Below are positions 19,148 to 30,700 of a DNA stretch of 64,000 nt, piece after piece. The stretch's first letter is position 1. Every line of letters begins with the position of its first letter. The DNA is from an uncultured beta proteobacterium. GTDB lineage: Bacteria > Pseudomonadota > Gammaproteobacteria > Burkholderiales > Burkholderiaceae_C. Both the position numbers and the translations under genes were made by a program. The DNA is taken from NCBI GenBank assembly GCA_903838565.1, contig CAILZB010000080.1:41711-105710 (forward strand), written 5' to 3'. The notes under the pieces were generated by a model, which worked only from the letters and a program-made list of their open reading frames with translations, did no database searches and was not told where the DNA came from.

Positions 19148-22100
19148 TCATTCGGAAAGCGCCTTGGGTTGCCCCAGACTGCGCAACACATCGCGCACCA
19201 TCTGCGCGCGCTCCCGGGGTTCGGGCAAGGCCCGCTCGATGCGCAGCTTCTCATTGCCCGCGAGCTTGATGTGGCGGTTCTTCTGGATCAGTTCGATGAT
19301 GCGTATGGAGTCGATCGGCGGATCGGGCTTGAAGGTGATGGTGATGACCGTGGGCGCGGCGTCGACCTTGACCACACCGTAGGCGCGGGCGATCACGCGC
19401 AGGCGGTGCACGTCGATCAGGGTCTGCGCCTGCGCCGGGAGTTTGCCGAAGCGGTCGACGATCTCCTCCAGCAGCGCGTCGATCTGTTCCGTGGTCTTGG
19501 CCGTGGCCAGCTTCTTGTAAAAGCTCAGGCGCAGATGCACGTCGCCACAGTAGTCGCTGGGCAAGAGCGCGGGGGCGTGCAGGTTGATGTCGGTGGTGAC
19601 GCTCAGGGGCGCGAGCAGGTCGGGTTCCTTGCCGTTCTTCAGGCAGCGCACGGCCTCGGACAGCATCTCGTTGTAGAGCTGGAAGCCGATCTCCAGCATG
19701 TTGCCGCTCTGGTTCTCGCCGAGCACCTCGCCCGCGCCGCGGATTTCCAGGTCGTGCATCGCCAGGTAAAAGCCCGAGCCCAGTTCTTCCATCTGTTGGA
19801 TCGCTTCGAGCCGCTGGCTCGCCTGCTTGGTCAGTCCCTGGATGTCGGGCACCATCAGGTAGGCGTAGGCCTGGTGATGGCTGCGGCCCACGCGTCCGCG
19901 CAGCTGGTGCAGCTGCGCCAGGCCGAACTTGTCGGCGCGGCTCATCACGATGGTGTTGGCCGTGGGCACGTCGATGCCGGTCTCGATGATGGTGGAGCAC
20001 AGCAGCAGGTTGTAGCGCTGCGCCACAAAGTCGCGCATCACGCGCTCGAGTTCGCGCTCGGGCATCTGGCCGTGGGCGATGGCGATGCGCGCTTCGGGCA
20101 GCAGCTCTTCGAGTTTCTGGCGCCGGTTTTCAATCGTCTCGACCTCGTTGTGCAGGAAGTAGACCTGGCCGCCCCGCTTGAGCTCGCGCAGCACGGCTTC
20201 GCGGATGACGCCGTTGCTCTCGCTGCGCACAAAGGTCTTGATCGCCAGGCGGCGCTGCGGCGCCGTGGCGATCACGCTCAGGTCGCGCAGGCCTTCCAGC
20301 GCCATGCCCAGCGTGCGCGGAATCGGCGTGGCGGTGAGCGTGAGCACGTCGACCTCGGCGCGCAGCGCCTTCATCGCCTCCTTGTGGCGCACGCCGAAGC
20401 GGTGCTCCTCGTCGATGATGAGCAGGCCCAGGTCCTTGAAATGAGTGTCCTTGGAGAGCAGCTTGTGCGTGCCCACGACGATGTCGATGCTGCCGTCGGC
20501 AATGCCTTTCATCGCTGCCGTGATCTCCTTGGCCGAGCGAAAGCGGCTCATCTCCGCCACCTTCACCGGCCACTTGGCAAAGCGGTCCACCAGCGTCTGA
20601 TAGTGCTGCTCGGCCAGGAGCGTGGTCGGCGCCAGGAAGGCCACCTGCTTGCCGCCGGTGATGGCGACGAAGGCGGCGCGCAGCGCCACTTCGGTCTTGC
20701 CAAAGCCCACATCGCCGCAGATCAGCCGGTCCATGGGGCGTGGCGAGATCATGTCCTGGATCACGCAGTGGATCGCGGCCTTCTGGTCCGCCGTTTCCTC
20801 GAAGCCGAAGTCGTTGGCGAAGACCTCGTAATCGTTGGGCGAATAGCGAAACGCGTGGCCCTCGCGCGCCGCGCGTCGGGCATAGATGTTGAGCAGTTCC
20901 GCGGCCGAGTCGCGCACCTGTTCCGCTGCCTTGCGCTTGGCCTTCTCCCACTGCCCGCTGCCCAGGCGGTGCAGCGGCGCCTCGTCGGCGCTGACGCCGG
21001 TATAGCGGCTGATCATCTGCAGCTGGCTCACCGGCACGTACAGCGTGGCCTTGTCCGCGTATTCCAGGTGCAGGAACTCCTGCATCTCGGGCGTGCCGTC
21101 GGCCTGCAGCTGACCCAGGTCCAGGTTGATGAGGCCGCGGTAGCGGCCGATGCCGTGCGCCGAATGCACCACCGGGTCGCCCACGTTGAGCTCGCTCAGG
21201 TCCTTGATGAGCGCCTCCACGTCGCTCACCTGTTCCTGCTTCTTGCGTCGGCGCGTGGTCGGGCCCGCGGCGAAGAGCTCGGTCTCGGTGACGAAATCGA
21301 TGCCTTGTTCGATCCAGGCAAAACCGACGTTCAGCGATGAGGTGGCGATGCCGACTTTTTCGTCGCTGGTCTGGAACTCCCGCAGCGAGTCGAACACTGG
21401 CGGGTTCAGGCCCGATGCGCGGAAGAAATCGAGCAGGCTTTCGCGTCGGCCATCGCTCTCGGCCAGCAGCAGCACGCGCTGCGCGCCGCGCTGGATGTGC
21501 TGCTGCAGCTTGGCCAGCGGGTCTTGCGCACCGCGCACCACGGACAGGTCTTCCAGTTTCTGGAACCAGGCGTTGTCGGCAACGTCGGAAGTGCCGGCCT
21601 TGATGGCCAGCTGCGCGTAATCGTTGGCTCGGGCGTAGAACTGCTCCGTGCCCAGGAACAGCGATTCAGGCGGCAGCGTGGGGTGTTCGCGGTCGCCCTG
21701 CAACAGTCGATACCGGTCTTTCGTATCCTGCCAGAAGCGCTGGAACGCACTCTCCGGGTCACCGTGCAGCACCACCGTGGCCTGCTCTCCCAGGTAGTCG
21801 AACACGGTCGCGGTCTGTTCGAAGAACAGCGGCAGGTAGTACTCGATGCCGGCCGTGGCCACGCCGTTGCCGATGTCCTTGTAGATGCGGCTCTTGGTCG
21901 GATCGCCCTCGAGCAGCTCGCGCCAGCGGCCGCGAAAGCGCGCGCGCGCCTCGTCGTCCATCGGGAACTCGCGGCCCGGCAGCAGCCGCACTTCAGGCAC
22001 GGGGTACAGGCTGCGCTGGCTGTCGGGATCGAAGGTGCGGATGCTGTCGATCTCGTCGTCGAACAGGTCGACCCGAAACGGCACCGGCGAGCCCATGGGA

Positions 22101-22612
22101 AAGAGGTCGATGAGTCCGCCGCGCACCGCGTATTCGCCCGGGCTCACGACCTGCGTCACATGGCTGTAGCCGGCGAGCGTGAGCTGAGACTTGAGCTTGG
22201 CCTCGTCCAGCCCTTGCTTGACCTTGAAGTGGAAGGTGTAGCCGGCGAGAAAGCTCGGTGGCGCCAGGCGATACAGCGCCGTGGTCGCCGGGACCAGCAC
22301 CAGGTCCACCTCGCGCTGCGAAATCCGCCACAGCGTGGCCAGGCGCTCGCTGATCAGGTCCTGGTGCGGCGAGAAGCTGTCGTAGGGCAGAGTCTCCCAA
22401 TCGGGGAACAGCGCAACCCGCAGATCAGGCGCGAAGAAAGCGATCTCGTCCAGCAGGCGCTGCGCGTCCGTGGCGTCGGAGGTGACGATGGCCGTGATCT
22501 TGTGCGACGCGGTTTCGCGTTGCGCGAGCTGGGCCAGCAGCAAGGCGTCGGCCGAGCCCGCGGGGCGCGGCAGCGTGAAGCGCTTGCCGCCAATGAGTTT
22601 GGGTAATTCCAT
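19148..22612 (-). CDS. mfd: Transcription-repair coupling factor
   Basis: A 1154-residue translocase that displaces stalled RNA polymerase and recruits UvrA. The N-terminal UvrB-like module ends near [16 protein letters not shown]. The CarD-like RNA-polymerase-interaction domain begins at [17 protein letters not shown]. The RecG-like motor has Walker [22 protein letters not shown] in [12 protein letters not shown], and motif [21 protein letters not shown]-terminal TRCF domain follows. The ATG at 22612 starts MELPKL; an upstream TTG at 22630 is less likely. It is divergent from ispD with 106 bases between. Confidence 0.96.
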   Translation of the reverse strand: MELPKLIGGKRFTLPRPAGSADALLLAQLAQRETASHKITAIVTSDATDAQRLLDEIAFFAPDLRVALFPDWETLPYDSFSPHQDLISERLATLWRISQREVDLVLVPATTALYRLAPPSFLAGYTFHFKVKQGLDEAKLKSQLTLAGYSHVTQVVSPGEYAVRGGLIDLFPMGSPVPFRVDLFDDEIDSIRTFDPDSQRSLYPVPEVRLLPGREFPMDDEARARFRGRWRELLEGDPTKSRIYKDIGNGVATAGIEYYLPLFFEQTATVFDYLGEQATVVLHGDPESAFQRFWQDTKDRYRLLQGDREHPTLPPESLFLGTEQFYARANDYAQLAIKAGTSDVADNAWFQKLEDLSVVRGAQDPLAKLQQHIQRGAQRVLLLAESDGRRESLLDFFRASGLNPPVFDSLREFQTSDEKVGIATSSLNVGFAWIEQGIDFVTETELFAAGPTTRRRKKQEQVSDVEALIKDLSELNVGDPVVHSAHGIGRYRGLINLDLGQLQADGTPEMQEFLHLEYADKATLYVPVSQLQMISRYTGVSADEAPLHRLGSGQWEKAKRKAAEQVRDSAAELLNIYARRAAREGHAFRYSPNDYEVFANDFGFEETADQKAAIHCVIQDMISPRPMDRLICGDVGFGKTEVALRAAFVAITGGKQVAFLAPTTLLAEQHYQTLVDRFAKWPVKVAEMSRFRSAKEITAAMKGIADGSIDIVVGTHKLLSKDTHFKDLGLLIIDEEHRFGVRHKEAMKALRAEVDVLTLTATPIPRTLGMALEGLRDLSVIATAPQRRLAIKTFVRSESNGVIREAVLRELKRGGQVYFLHNEVETIENRRQKLEELLPEARIAIAHGQMPERELERVMRDFVAQRYNLLLCSTIIETGIDVPTANTIVMSRADKFGLAQLHQLRGRVGRSHHQAYAYLMVPDIQGLTKQASQRLEAIQQMEELGSGFYLAMHDLEIRGAGEVLGENQSGNMLEIGFQLYNEMLSEAVRCLKNGKEPDLLAPLSVTTDINLHAPALLPSDYCGDVHLRLSFYKKLATAKTTEQIDALLEEIVDRFGKLPAQAQTLIDVHRLRVIARAYGVVKVDAAPTVITITFKPDPPIDSIRIIELIQKNRHIKLAGNEKLRIERALPEPRERAQMVRDVLRSLGQPKALSE

Positions 22613-22645
22613 GAATGTTGATGTGCGCAAGAACAGGCAACGAAA

Positions 22646-22675
22646 ACACCCCCCGAGCGGTGTGCCGGGGGGTGT
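22646..22675. repeat. 10-bp perfect hairpin in the mfd/ispD divergent region
   Basis: ACACCCCCCG (22646-22655) pairs with CGGGGGGTGT (22666-22675) around a ten-base loop. It has no T-run on either side, so it does not look like a simple terminator. It lies 34 bases before mfd and 44 before ispD. Confidence 0.6.
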
Positions 22676-22718
22676 CGGGTGTCCTTGACTGGGGTGATTT
22701 TAGAATGGGGTCCACACC

Positions 22719-23465
22719 ATGAACGATTTCCCCTCCAAAAACCCTCCTCGTGCGCGCTTGTGGGCCTTGATTCCTTGCGCCGGCAGCGGCAGTCGGGCCG
22801 CAACGGCCGGTCCCAAGCAGTACCAGCCCATCTGCGGGCGACCGATGGTGGCGCACACGCTGCAAGCCTTCTCCGGCGTGCCGCGGCTGGAGGCCACGCT
22901 GGTGGTGCTGGCGCCTGGCGACACTGCTTTTCCCTTGCGGGAAAATGCGGCGCTGTGGACCGCCGCCTGTGGTGGTGACACCCGTGCCCAGAGCGTGTTG
23001 AACGGCTTGAACTGGCTGCTGGCGAAAGCCGCGCACGCGAGCGACTGGGTGCTGGTGCACGACGCGGCGCGCTGCCTGATCACGACCGATCTGATCAATC
23101 AGCTGATCGATGCCTGCGCCGGCGATGAGGTCGGCGGACTGCTGGCGCACAAGCTGGCCGATACGCTCAAGCAGCAGCGCGCGCAAGACGGCCTGGCGCG
23201 CGTCGCCGCCACCGTGGACCGAAGTGACAAGTGGCTGGCGCAGACTCCGCAGATGTTTCGCGTGGGCGCATTGATCCAGGCCCTGCAGCGCGCAGGCTCG
23301 GATGTCACGGACGAGGCCAGCGCCATGGAGGCGGCTGGTTTGGCGCCCCTGCTGGTGGAAGCGGGGTCGCTGAATTTCAAGGTCACCTACCCGGAAGATT
23401 TTCTTTTGGCGCAAGCGGTGCTGGAGCGCCGCGCTCAAACCCCTACAGACAAGGATGCTGCATGA
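22719..23465 (+). CDS. ispD: 2-C-methyl-D-erythritol 4-phosphate cytidylyltransferase
   Basis: A 248-residue enzyme that adds CMP to MEP in the non-mevalonate isoprenoid pathway. The nucleotide-binding segment [23 protein letters not shown] is at residues 16-38, followed by [10 protein letters not shown] and the late [11 protein letters not shown] segment. It overlaps ispF by four bases (ATGA), so the two sequential-pathway genes are translationally coupled. The usual intervening step, IspE, is elsewhere. Confidence 0.96.
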   Translation: MNDFPSKNPPRARLWALIPCAGSGSRAATAGPKQYQPICGRPMVAHTLQAFSGVPRLEATLVVLAPGDTAFPLRENAALWTAACGGDTRAQSVLNGLNWLLAKAAHASDWVLVHDAARCLITTDLINQLIDACAGDEVGGLLAHKLADTLKQQRAQDGLARVAATVDRSDKWLAQTPQMFRVGALIQALQRAGSDVTDEASAMEAAGLAPLLVEAGSLNFKVTYPEDFLLAQAVLERRAQTPTDKDAA

Positions 23466-23953
23466 AACTACCCAAACTGCGCGTGGGTGAAGGTTGGGAT
23501 GTGCATGCGCTGGTGCCCGGGCGAAAGCTCATCCTGGCCGGCGTGCACATCGATCATCCTGTGGGGTTGCTGGGCCATTCGGACGCCGACGTGCTGTTGC
23601 ACGCGCTGATCGATGCGCTGCTGGGCGCGGCCGCGCTGGGGGACATCGGAGCGCACTTTCCCGACACGGATGCGCAGTTCCGCGGTGCCGACTCGCTGTT
23701 GTTGCTGGCCGAGGCGGCGCGCCGCGTGCGTGAGCGTGGCTGGGAGATCGGCAATATCGACAGCACCGTCGTGGCGCAGGCGCCGAAACTGGCGCCGTAC
23801 ATTGGCGCCATGCGAGAGAACATCGCACGCGTGCTCGGGCTGGAGCTGGATCAGGTCAACGTCAAGGCCAAGACCGCCGAGAAGCTCGGACCGGTGGGTC
23901 AGGGATTGAGCATGGAGGCGCGCGCCGTCGTGCTGCTGCACGGCGTGGCCTGA
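23462..23953 (+). CDS. ispF: 2-C-methyl-D-erythritol 2,4-cyclodiphosphate synthase
   Basis: A 163-residue trimeric enzyme that cyclises CDP-ME-2-phosphate. Zinc ligands are in [10 protein letters not shown] (Asp and His) and in [20 protein letters not shown]. The conserved segments [11 protein letters not shown] and [16 protein letters not shown] are both present. The start ATG overlaps the ispD stop. It is convergent with the envZ-like gene, which ends 25 bases after it. Confidence 0.97.
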   Translation: MKLPKLRVGEGWDVHALVPGRKLILAGVHIDHPVGLLGHSDADVLLHALIDALLGAAALGDIGAHFPDTDAQFRGADSLLLLAEAARRVRERGWEIGNIDSTVVAQAPKLAPYIGAMRENIARVLGLELDQVNVKAKTAEKLGPVGQGLSMEARAVVLLHGVA

Positions 23954-23977
23954 ACCCAGGCCGGTGCGCTGCGCAGA

Positions 23978-25405
23978 CTAAAGGTGCTGCGCTTTCTTCA
24001 GCGTGATGTTCGCCGACAGTCCGCCTGATTGGGTGTTGACCAGTTCCAGCGAGCCGCCCATGCGCTGCAAATTGCGCTCCACGATCGACAGCCCCAGGCC
24101 GGCTCCCATGGCCGCGGTGCGCGCCGCGTCGCCGCGGAAAAACGGCTTGGTGAGGTTGGCCAGTGTCTCGGGCGCAACACCCATTCCATGGTCCCGGATC
24201 CTCAGCAGCACGTGGTCGCCGCGCACCTTGGCGGCGACGTCCACCATGGCCAGCCCGGTACTGGGTGACTTTCCATAGCGCCGCGCGTTCTCCAGCAAGT
24301 TGGATACGACACGTGTCAACTCGACGGCGTCGGCCAGCACCAGCAGGTCCTCGGACATGTCCACCTTGACGCGCAGGTCGCGGTAATCCTTGACCGCATA
24401 GAGGCACGAGCCGACGACTTCGCTCAACAGCTGGGGCTTGAGTTCCACGTGGTCAGGGCGCGCGTAATCCAGGAACTTGCCGATGATGGAGTCGAGCTGG
24501 GCGATGTCGGCCGCCATGTGCTCGCGCGCTCCCGCGTCGGCCACGCTCATCTCGGTTTCCAGGCGCAGCCGCGCCAGCGGCGTACGCAGATCGTGCGAAA
24601 TGCCGGCCAGCATCAGGGCGCGGTCCTGTTCGACCTTGGAGAGCCTTTGCGCCATGCGGTTGAAGCCGATGTTGACCTCGCGGATTTCACTGGTTGACAC
24701 CTTCTCGTCCAGAAGGCTGGCCTCGAAATCGCCTTCGCGCACCCGGCTGGCGGCGAATGAAAGCTCCTTCAAAGGCCGGTTGATCAGGTGTGCGATCAGC
24801 GCCGCGCCGGCCAGAGAGATCAGGGCTGCGGTGATGAGCCAGACCATCCAGGAGCGCGAGCTGTCGGGACTCAGCTGCTGAATATCGAGCCGCATCCAGT
24901 AGTTGTCGCGACCCAGCGAAAAGCCCACCCAAAGGCCCGGCTGGCCGTTGACCTGACGCGCCACGACCGATCCGGCCCCGAGTCGCGCCAGGACTTCCTT
25001 GCTGACCTCGCGCCCCAGCGCGTCGCTGTCAAAGGCCTGGAATTCGTCACCGGGCTCGCGCGGAAGAATGCGCACGTCCTCCTGGTCGGCCATGTTCTTG
25101 ATGATCGACAAGCGGGCAATCGCGTCCGAGTGCATCAGTGCGGTTCGACTCAGATTCACGAGCGAGCTGATCTGCCTTGCGGTCTGCATCACCCGGGGTT
25201 CGAACTCGATCGCGCGCAGCGTCTGCAACCAGGCCACGATGCTGGCGAACAGCAGCAGTGAAAGCAGGAAGAAGGTGCGCCAGAACAGGCTCAGCCGCGG
25301 GCGCGACCTTCTGGTCCGCTTGGCGCGCGAGGGCAGGGCCGAATCCTCGAAGCCTCGCTTGCGCGAGCCGCTCATGCGCAGCAGCAGTTGGGGAAGTGCC
25401 GACAT
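23978..25405 (-). CDS. envZ: EnvZ-like sensor histidine kinase
   Basis: A 475-residue inner-membrane kinase. TM1 is at about residues 42-62 (TFFLLSLLLFASIVAWLQ) and TM2 at about 190-212 (WLITAALISLAGAALIAHLI), enclosing a periplasmic domain. A HAMP region follows (NRPLKELSFAASRVREGDFEASL). The phospho-acceptor His is in LAGISHDLRTPLARLRLE. The ATPase has the N-box SNLLENARRYG, G1 RDHGMGVAPE and G2 GAGLGLSIV. It lies 9 bases downstream of the ompR-like gene. By homology it senses envelope or osmotic conditions, but the stimulus is inferred. Confidence 0.9.
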   Translation of the reverse strand: MSALPQLLLRMSGSRKRGFEDSALPSRAKRTRRSRPRLSLFWRTFFLLSLLLFASIVAWLQTLRAIEFEPRVMQTARQISSLVNLSRTALMHSDAIARLSIIKNMADQEDVRILPREPGDEFQAFDSDALGREVSKEVLARLGAGSVVARQVNGQPGLWVGFSLGRDNYWMRLDIQQLSPDSSRSWMVWLITAALISLAGAALIAHLINRPLKELSFAASRVREGDFEASLLDEKVSTSEIREVNIGFNRMAQRLSKVEQDRALMLAGISHDLRTPLARLRLETEMSVADAGAREHMAADIAQLDSIIGKFLDYARPDHVELKPQLLSEVVGSCLYAVKDYRDLRVKVDMSEDLLVLADAVELTRVVSNLLENARRYGKSPSTGLAMVDVAAKVRGDHVLLRIRDHGMGVAPETLANLTKPFFRGDAARTAAMGAGLGLSIVERNLQRMGGSLELVNTQSGGLSANITLKKAQHL

Positions 25406-25414
25406 GGGCGCACT

Positions 25415-26146
25415 CTACGCGGCCCCATCGGGAACAAACACATAGCCCACGCCCCACACGGTCTGGATATAGCGTGGCGCAGCCGCGTCCACTTCGACCA
25501 GTTTGCGCAAGCGCGAGATCTGCACGTCCAGACTGCGGTCAAAAGCCTCGAACTCGCGGCCCCGCGCCAGCTGCGCCAGCTTTTCCCGCGACAGCGGTTG
25601 CCGGGCGTGGCGCACCAGAGCCTTGAGCATGGAAAACTCGCCCGTGGTGAGCGGCACTTCTTCGCCATTCTTCTGCAAGGCCCTTGCGCCCAGATCGAAC
25701 ACGAAGGGACCGAAGCTCACCACTTCCATGTCCCTGGAAGGCGCGCCCGGCGCCTCCACCGGTGGACGCCGGCGCAGCACCGCATGGATGCGGGCCAGCA
25801 ACTCGCGCGGGTTGAAGGGCTTGCCCAGGTAATCGTCCGCACCCACCTCCAGACCGACGATGCGCTCCACGTCCTCACTCTTGGCCGTGAGCATGATGAT
25901 GGGCGTGCGGTCCTTGCTCGCGCGCAGGCGGCGGCAGATGGACAGGCCATCCTCGCCAGGCATCATCAGATCCAGCACGATCAGGTCCACCGATTGGCGC
26001 AACAGCGTGCGCGTCATGGCCTTGCCGTCTTCTGCGAGCAGTACTTCAAACCCCTCCTGAATCAGATAGCGGCGCAGCAGATCACGGATGCGGGCGTCGT
26101 CGTCGACCACAAGAATCTTGTCAGCTTGGTTGGCGTTGGTGGACAT
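25415..26146 (-). CDS. ompR: OmpR-like response regulator
   Basis: A 243-residue regulator: receiver domain with acidic pair VVDDDARIRD, phospho-acceptor Asp in LIVLDLMMPGEDG, Thr in IIMLTAKSED and Lys in YLGKPFNPREL, then a winged-helix DNA-binding domain (LTTGEFSMLKALVRHARQPLSREKL … YIQTVWGVGYVFVPDG). It is the first gene of a two-gene operon with the kinase. Upstream inverted TGTAACAG/CTGTTACA half-sites suggest autoregulation. Confidence 0.93.
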   Translation of the reverse strand: MSTNANQADKILVVDDDARIRDLLRRYLIQEGFEVLLAEDGKAMTRTLLRQSVDLIVLDLMMPGEDGLSICRRLRASKDRTPIIMLTAKSEDVERIVGLEVGADDYLGKPFNPRELLARIHAVLRRRPPVEAPGAPSRDMEVVSFGPFVFDLGARALQKNGEEVPLTTGEFSMLKALVRHARQPLSREKLAQLARGREFEAFDRSLDVQISRLRKLVEVDAAAPRYIQTVWGVGYVFVPDGAA

Positions 26147-26163
26147 GGTCTTGGCCCCAAATA

Positions 26164-26237
26164 TGTAACAGACGCAATTCTGAGGGCGTGGACTGCCAGA
26201 AATTGCACTTTTTCCGCCGTCTTGACAGACTGTTACA
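26164..26237 (-). promoter_or_regulatory. Possible OmpR operator half-sites upstream of ompR
   Basis: TGTAACAG at 26164-26171 and its inverted copy CTGTTACA at 26230-26237 flank the likely ompR promoter, 18-91 bases before the start codon. Known OmpR sites contain GTTACA/TGTAAC-like cores, so autoregulation is plausible. The 58-base separation is too long for a single simple palindrome. Confidence 0.35.
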
Positions 26238-26318
26238 AACTTCCGGTCCCGTCATCGGGGCGCGCCGCAAGCCGCGGCGACCGCAGACGCAAAGCGGCGC
26301 AGGCTCGCTCAGGCAGGC

Positions 26319-27668
26319 TCACTGGAGCTTTTTCACCAGCACCTGACTCTTGCGATCCCAGTTGTATTTGCGCTTGCGTGCCTCGGGCAGCCATTCCGGA
26401 TCCGCCGGAACAAAACCGCGCTTCAGGAACCAGTGCATGGTGCGCGTGGTGAGCACGAAGATGCTCTCCAGCCCGGCCGCCTTGGCCCGGTGCTCGATGC
26501 GTTTGAGCACGCGTTCGCCGTCGCCCTGGCCCTGCACCTGGGGCGACACCGTGAGCGCCGCCATCTCGGCGGTCCTGGCCTCGGGATAGGGGTAGAGCGC
26601 GGCGCAGGCGAAGATCACGCCGTCGTGCTCGATGATGCTGTACTGGCCCGCATCGCGTTCGATCTCGGTGCGGCTGCGCTTGACCAGCGTGCCGTCCTTC
26701 TCGAACGGTTCGATCAGGTGCAGGATGCCGGCCACGTCGTCAGATGTCGCCTCCCGCAGGCTCTCCAGCTTCTCATCCACCACCATCGTGCCGATGCCGT
26801 CGTGCACATAGATCTCCAGCAGCAGCGAGCCGTCCACCGCGAACGGAATGATGTGGCTGCGCTCGACACCGGCCTTGCACGCCTTGACGCAATGCTGCAG
26901 ATAGAACGCCGTATCCGTGGGCTGCTGACCCGCGCCCACCTGGGTCAGAATTTTCTCAGCCGTGGCCAGCGGTAGCTCGGTGTCGATCGGGTTGTCCTCG
27001 CTCTCGGCTTCATTTGGCCGCACGCGGATGCCCGGGATTTCGGTGACGAAGATCAGCTTGTCGGCCTGCAATGCGATCGCCACCGAGGTCGCCACCTCCT
27101 CCATGGTCAAGTTGAATGCCTCGCCCGTGGGGGAAAAACCGAAGGGTGAGAGCAGCACCATGGCGCCCATGTCCAGTGTGCGCTGTATGCCCGCCACGTC
27201 CACCTTGCGCACCAGCCCCGAGTGCGCAAAATCCACACCGTCGACGATGCCCACGGGACGCGCGGTGATGAAGTTGCCGGACATGACGCGCACCGTGGCG
27301 CCCGCCATCGGGGTGTTGGGCAGGCCCTGGCTGAAGGCGGCTTCGATCTCGTAGCGCAGCTGGCCCGCGGCCTCCTGGGCGCAGTCGAGCGCGACCTCGT
27401 CGGTGATGCGCATGCCATGCGAGTATTTGGCTGCGTGCCCCTTGGCCTTGAGCTGCTCGTTCACCTGGGGGCGAAAGCCGTGCACCAGCACGATCTGCAC
27501 GCCCATGCTCTGGATCATCGCCAGGTCCTGCGCCAGGTACTGCAGCTTGCCCGCCGCAATGGCCTCACCGCACACGCCCACGACGAAAGTCTGGTTGCGA
27601 AACTTGTGGATGTACGGGGCCACTGAGCGGAACCAGGGGACAAAGGTGAAGTTGAAAACGGCGGACAT
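26319..27668 (-). CDS. argA: N-acetylglutamate synthase (amino-acid N-acetyltransferase)
   Basis: A 449-residue enzyme for the first step of arginine synthesis, acetyl-CoA + glutamate to N-acetylglutamate. The N-terminal amino-acid-kinase-like domain includes VVGVCGEAIAAG and QIVLVHGFRPQVNEQL. The C-terminal GNAT domain includes LTVSPQVQGQGDGERVLKRIEHRAKAAGL. The ATG at 27668 (MSAVFNFTFVPWFRSVAPYIHKF) is the usual start; an upstream in-frame start at 27746 adds a tail without family character and would run into hrpA. It is divergent from hrpA. Confidence 0.94.
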   Translation of the reverse strand: MSAVFNFTFVPWFRSVAPYIHKFRNQTFVVGVCGEAIAAGKLQYLAQDLAMIQSMGVQIVLVHGFRPQVNEQLKAKGHAAKYSHGMRITDEVALDCAQEAAGQLRYEIEAAFSQGLPNTPMAGATVRVMSGNFITARPVGIVDGVDFAHSGLVRKVDVAGIQRTLDMGAMVLLSPFGFSPTGEAFNLTMEEVATSVAIALQADKLIFVTEIPGIRVRPNEAESEDNPIDTELPLATAEKILTQVGAGQQPTDTAFYLQHCVKACKAGVERSHIIPFAVDGSLLLEIYVHDGIGTMVVDEKLESLREATSDDVAGILHLIEPFEKDGTLVKRSRTEIERDAGQYSIIEHDGVIFACAALYPYPEARTAEMAALTVSPQVQGQGDGERVLKRIEHRAKAAGLESIFVLTTRTMHWFLKRGFVPADPEWLPEARKRKYNWDRKSQVLVKKLQ

Positions 27669-27736
27669 GGTGGTGGGCAGGCGTGGAGCGGCAATGGGCA
27701 CAGGGATAATGCGCGATTCTCTACGAAGTTCATCCC

Positions 27737-30700
27737 TTGACCGCATCGCCCTTGAAAATCGAGTTCCCCGAGAGCCTGCCCGTGTCGGGCAAACGCGACG
27801 AGATCATGGCTGCCCTGGCGCAGCACCAGGTGATCATCGTCTGCGGCGAAACCGGCTCCGGCAAGACCACGCAGCTGCCCAAGATCGCGCTGGCCATGGG
27901 GCGCGGCAAGCTCAACTACCCGCCGGGCCAGGGAAAGCTCATCGGCCACACGCAGCCGCGGCGCATCGCCGCCAGCAGCGTGGCCAAGCGCATCGCAGAA
28001 GAACTCAAGACGACCTTGGGTGATGTCGTGGGATTCAAGGTGCGGTTCCAGGACCGGCTGAGCCGCGACACCTCGGTCAAGCTCATGACAGACGGCATCC
28101 TGCTGGCCGAAACGCAGACCGACCCGCTGCTCAAGGCCTACGACACCATCATCATCGACGAGGCGCACGAGCGCTCGCTCAACATCGACTTCCTGCTGGG
28201 CTATCTGCGTCAGATCCTGCCGCGGCGTCCGGACTTGAAAGTGATCGTGACCTCGGCCACGATCGACGCCCAGCGCTTTGCCGATCACTTTGCGTCCCGC
28301 AACGGTCCTGCTCCCATCATCATGGTGTCGGGGCGCATGTTCCCGGTGGAACAGCGCTACCGTCCCTTCGAGGAATCGCGCGAGTACGACCTGAACTCCG
28401 CGATCGCCGACGGGGTGGACGAGCTCTGGCGCGACGTGCACAACAGTGGCGACATCCTGGTGTTCCTGCCCGGAGAGCGTGAAATCCGCGAGGCCGCAGA
28501 CCACCTGCGCAAGCACTTGAGCCACCAGCCGCTGTTTCGCAACGCCGAAGTGCTGCCGCTGTTTGCGCGCCTGAGCCAGGCCGAGCAGGACCGCATCTTT
28601 GACGGCCACACGGGAAGGCGCATCGTGCTGGCCACCAACGTGGCCGAGACCTCGCTCACGGTGCCTGGCATCCGCTATGTGATCGACGCCGGTACGGCGC
28701 GCATGAAGCGCTACAGTTTTCGCTCCAAGGTGGAGCAGTTGCTGGTCGAGCCCATCAGCCAGTCCTCGGCGAACCAGCGCGCCGGGCGCTGCGGGCGTGT
28801 CGCCAACGGCATCTGCATCCGGCTCTACGAGCAGAAAGACTTTGACGCTCGGCCCCGTTTCACCGACCCGGAGATCCTGCGCAGTTCGCTCGCCGGCGTG
28901 ATTCTGCGCATGAAGTCGCTGCACCTTGGCGTGGTGGAGGACTTTGCTTTTCTGGAGCGTCCCTCCGGCCGCGCCATCGCCGACGGCTACCAGTTGCTGG
29001 CCGAGCTCGGCGCTGTGGACGACGCCAACGAACTCACGCCCATGGGGCAGGAGCTGGCCAAGCTGCCGCTGGACCCGCGCGTGGGCCGCATGATTCTGGA
29101 GGCGCGAGAGCGTGGTGCCTTGGACGAAGTGCTGGTCATCGCGTCGGCGCTTTCGGTGCAGGATGTGCGCGATCGCCCGATGGAGATGCAGACCCAGGCC
29201 GACCAGGCGCACGTCAAGTTCGACGACGAGAAGAGCGAGTTTTCCGGCTATCTTAAGCTGTGGAAATGGATCACTGATTCCAAAGGCAGCGAGGGGCAGC
29301 ACAAGCTCTCCAACCGCCAATACGAGCAGCTGTTGCGCCAGAATTTCGTCAACATCCGGCGCGTGCGCGAGTGGAGGGACATTCACTCGCAGCTGCACAC
29401 GGTGGTGGCCGAGCACAAGTGGCGCCTGAACAGCCTGCCGGCGAGCTACGAGCAGCTGCACCTGTCGATGCTGTCAGGGCTGTTGGGCAATATCGGCTGC
29501 AAGGCCGAAGCCGAAGGAACGCAGGGCGAGTATCTGGGGGCGCGCGGCATCAAGTTCTACGCGCACCCCGGCGCGCACCTGGCGAAGAAACCTGGGCGCT
29601 GGATCGTGGCGGCTGAACTGGTGGAGACCACGCGTCTGTTCGGGCGCGGCATTGCGGGCATCGAGCCGCAATGGCTGGAGCAGGTGGGCTCGCATCTGCT
29701 GAAAAAACAATTGCTCGATCCGCACTGGGAAAAGAAGGCCGCCGAAGTGATTGCGATGGAGCGCGCCACCCTGTACGGCCTGGTGATCTACAGCGGGCGC
29801 CGCGTGAACTACGGTCGCGTGGACATGCGCGCGGCGCGCGACATCTTTATCCGCGAAGCACTGATCGCCGAGCAGTGGGAGACGCCGCTGCCGTTCCTGG
29901 CTGCGAACCACAAGCTGCTGCGGCAGGTGGAAGAGCTGGAGCACAAGTCGCGCCGCCAGGACGTGCTGGTGGACGACGAACTGATCTTTGCCTTTTATGA
30001 CCAGCAGTTGCCCGCCGACGTGTGCAGCGGTTACAGCCTGGAGCGCTGGTACCGCGACGAGGTCAAGCGCCAGCCGCGGCTGCTGCAGCTCACGCGCGAG
30101 GAATTGATGCGGCACGAGGCGGCGGGCATCACCAGCAGCGCCTTCCCCAAGGCGATTCGCCTAGGCGGTGTTGACTGCAAGGCCACGTACCTGCATGAGC
30201 CCGGCGACGCCAAGGACGGGCTGACGGTGGAAGTGCCGCTGTTCGTGCTGAACCAGGTGAACGAGGAGCGCTGTGAGTGGCTGGTGCCGGGCATGCTCAA
30301 GGACAAGATCCAGGCTCTGCTGAAGAGCCTGCCGCAAAGGTCGCGCGGCCGCTTTGTGCCGCTGCCGCAGAGCGCCGCGCGCCTGGCCGAGGAGCTGGGA
30401 ACGCCCGAGCGTTATGGACACGGTGCGCTGACCGATGCGTTGCTCAAGACCGTGCGCGACGAAACGTCGCTGGGCATCTTGCGCAACGACTTCAAGCTGG
30501 ATATGTTGGCTCCGCATCTGTTCATGAATTTTCGCGTCGTGGACGAACACGGCCGCCAGCTCGGGACCGGTCGCAATCTGGGCGCACTCAAGGCCGAGCT
30601 GGGCGCGCAGGCGCGCGGCGCATTCCAGGCACTGGCCGGTCTGAAGCTGCAATCCGGCGCCGCCGTTCAAGCCAGGGAAGGCGTTCGGCAGGCGGGTCAG

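Noticed and set aside
18164..21340. Very long open frame (over 1000 codons) on the + strand opposite serB and mfd
   Set aside because: It is the antisense of two well-supported genes, His/Gln/Arg/Leu-rich as expected from high-GC shadow frames, with no domain.
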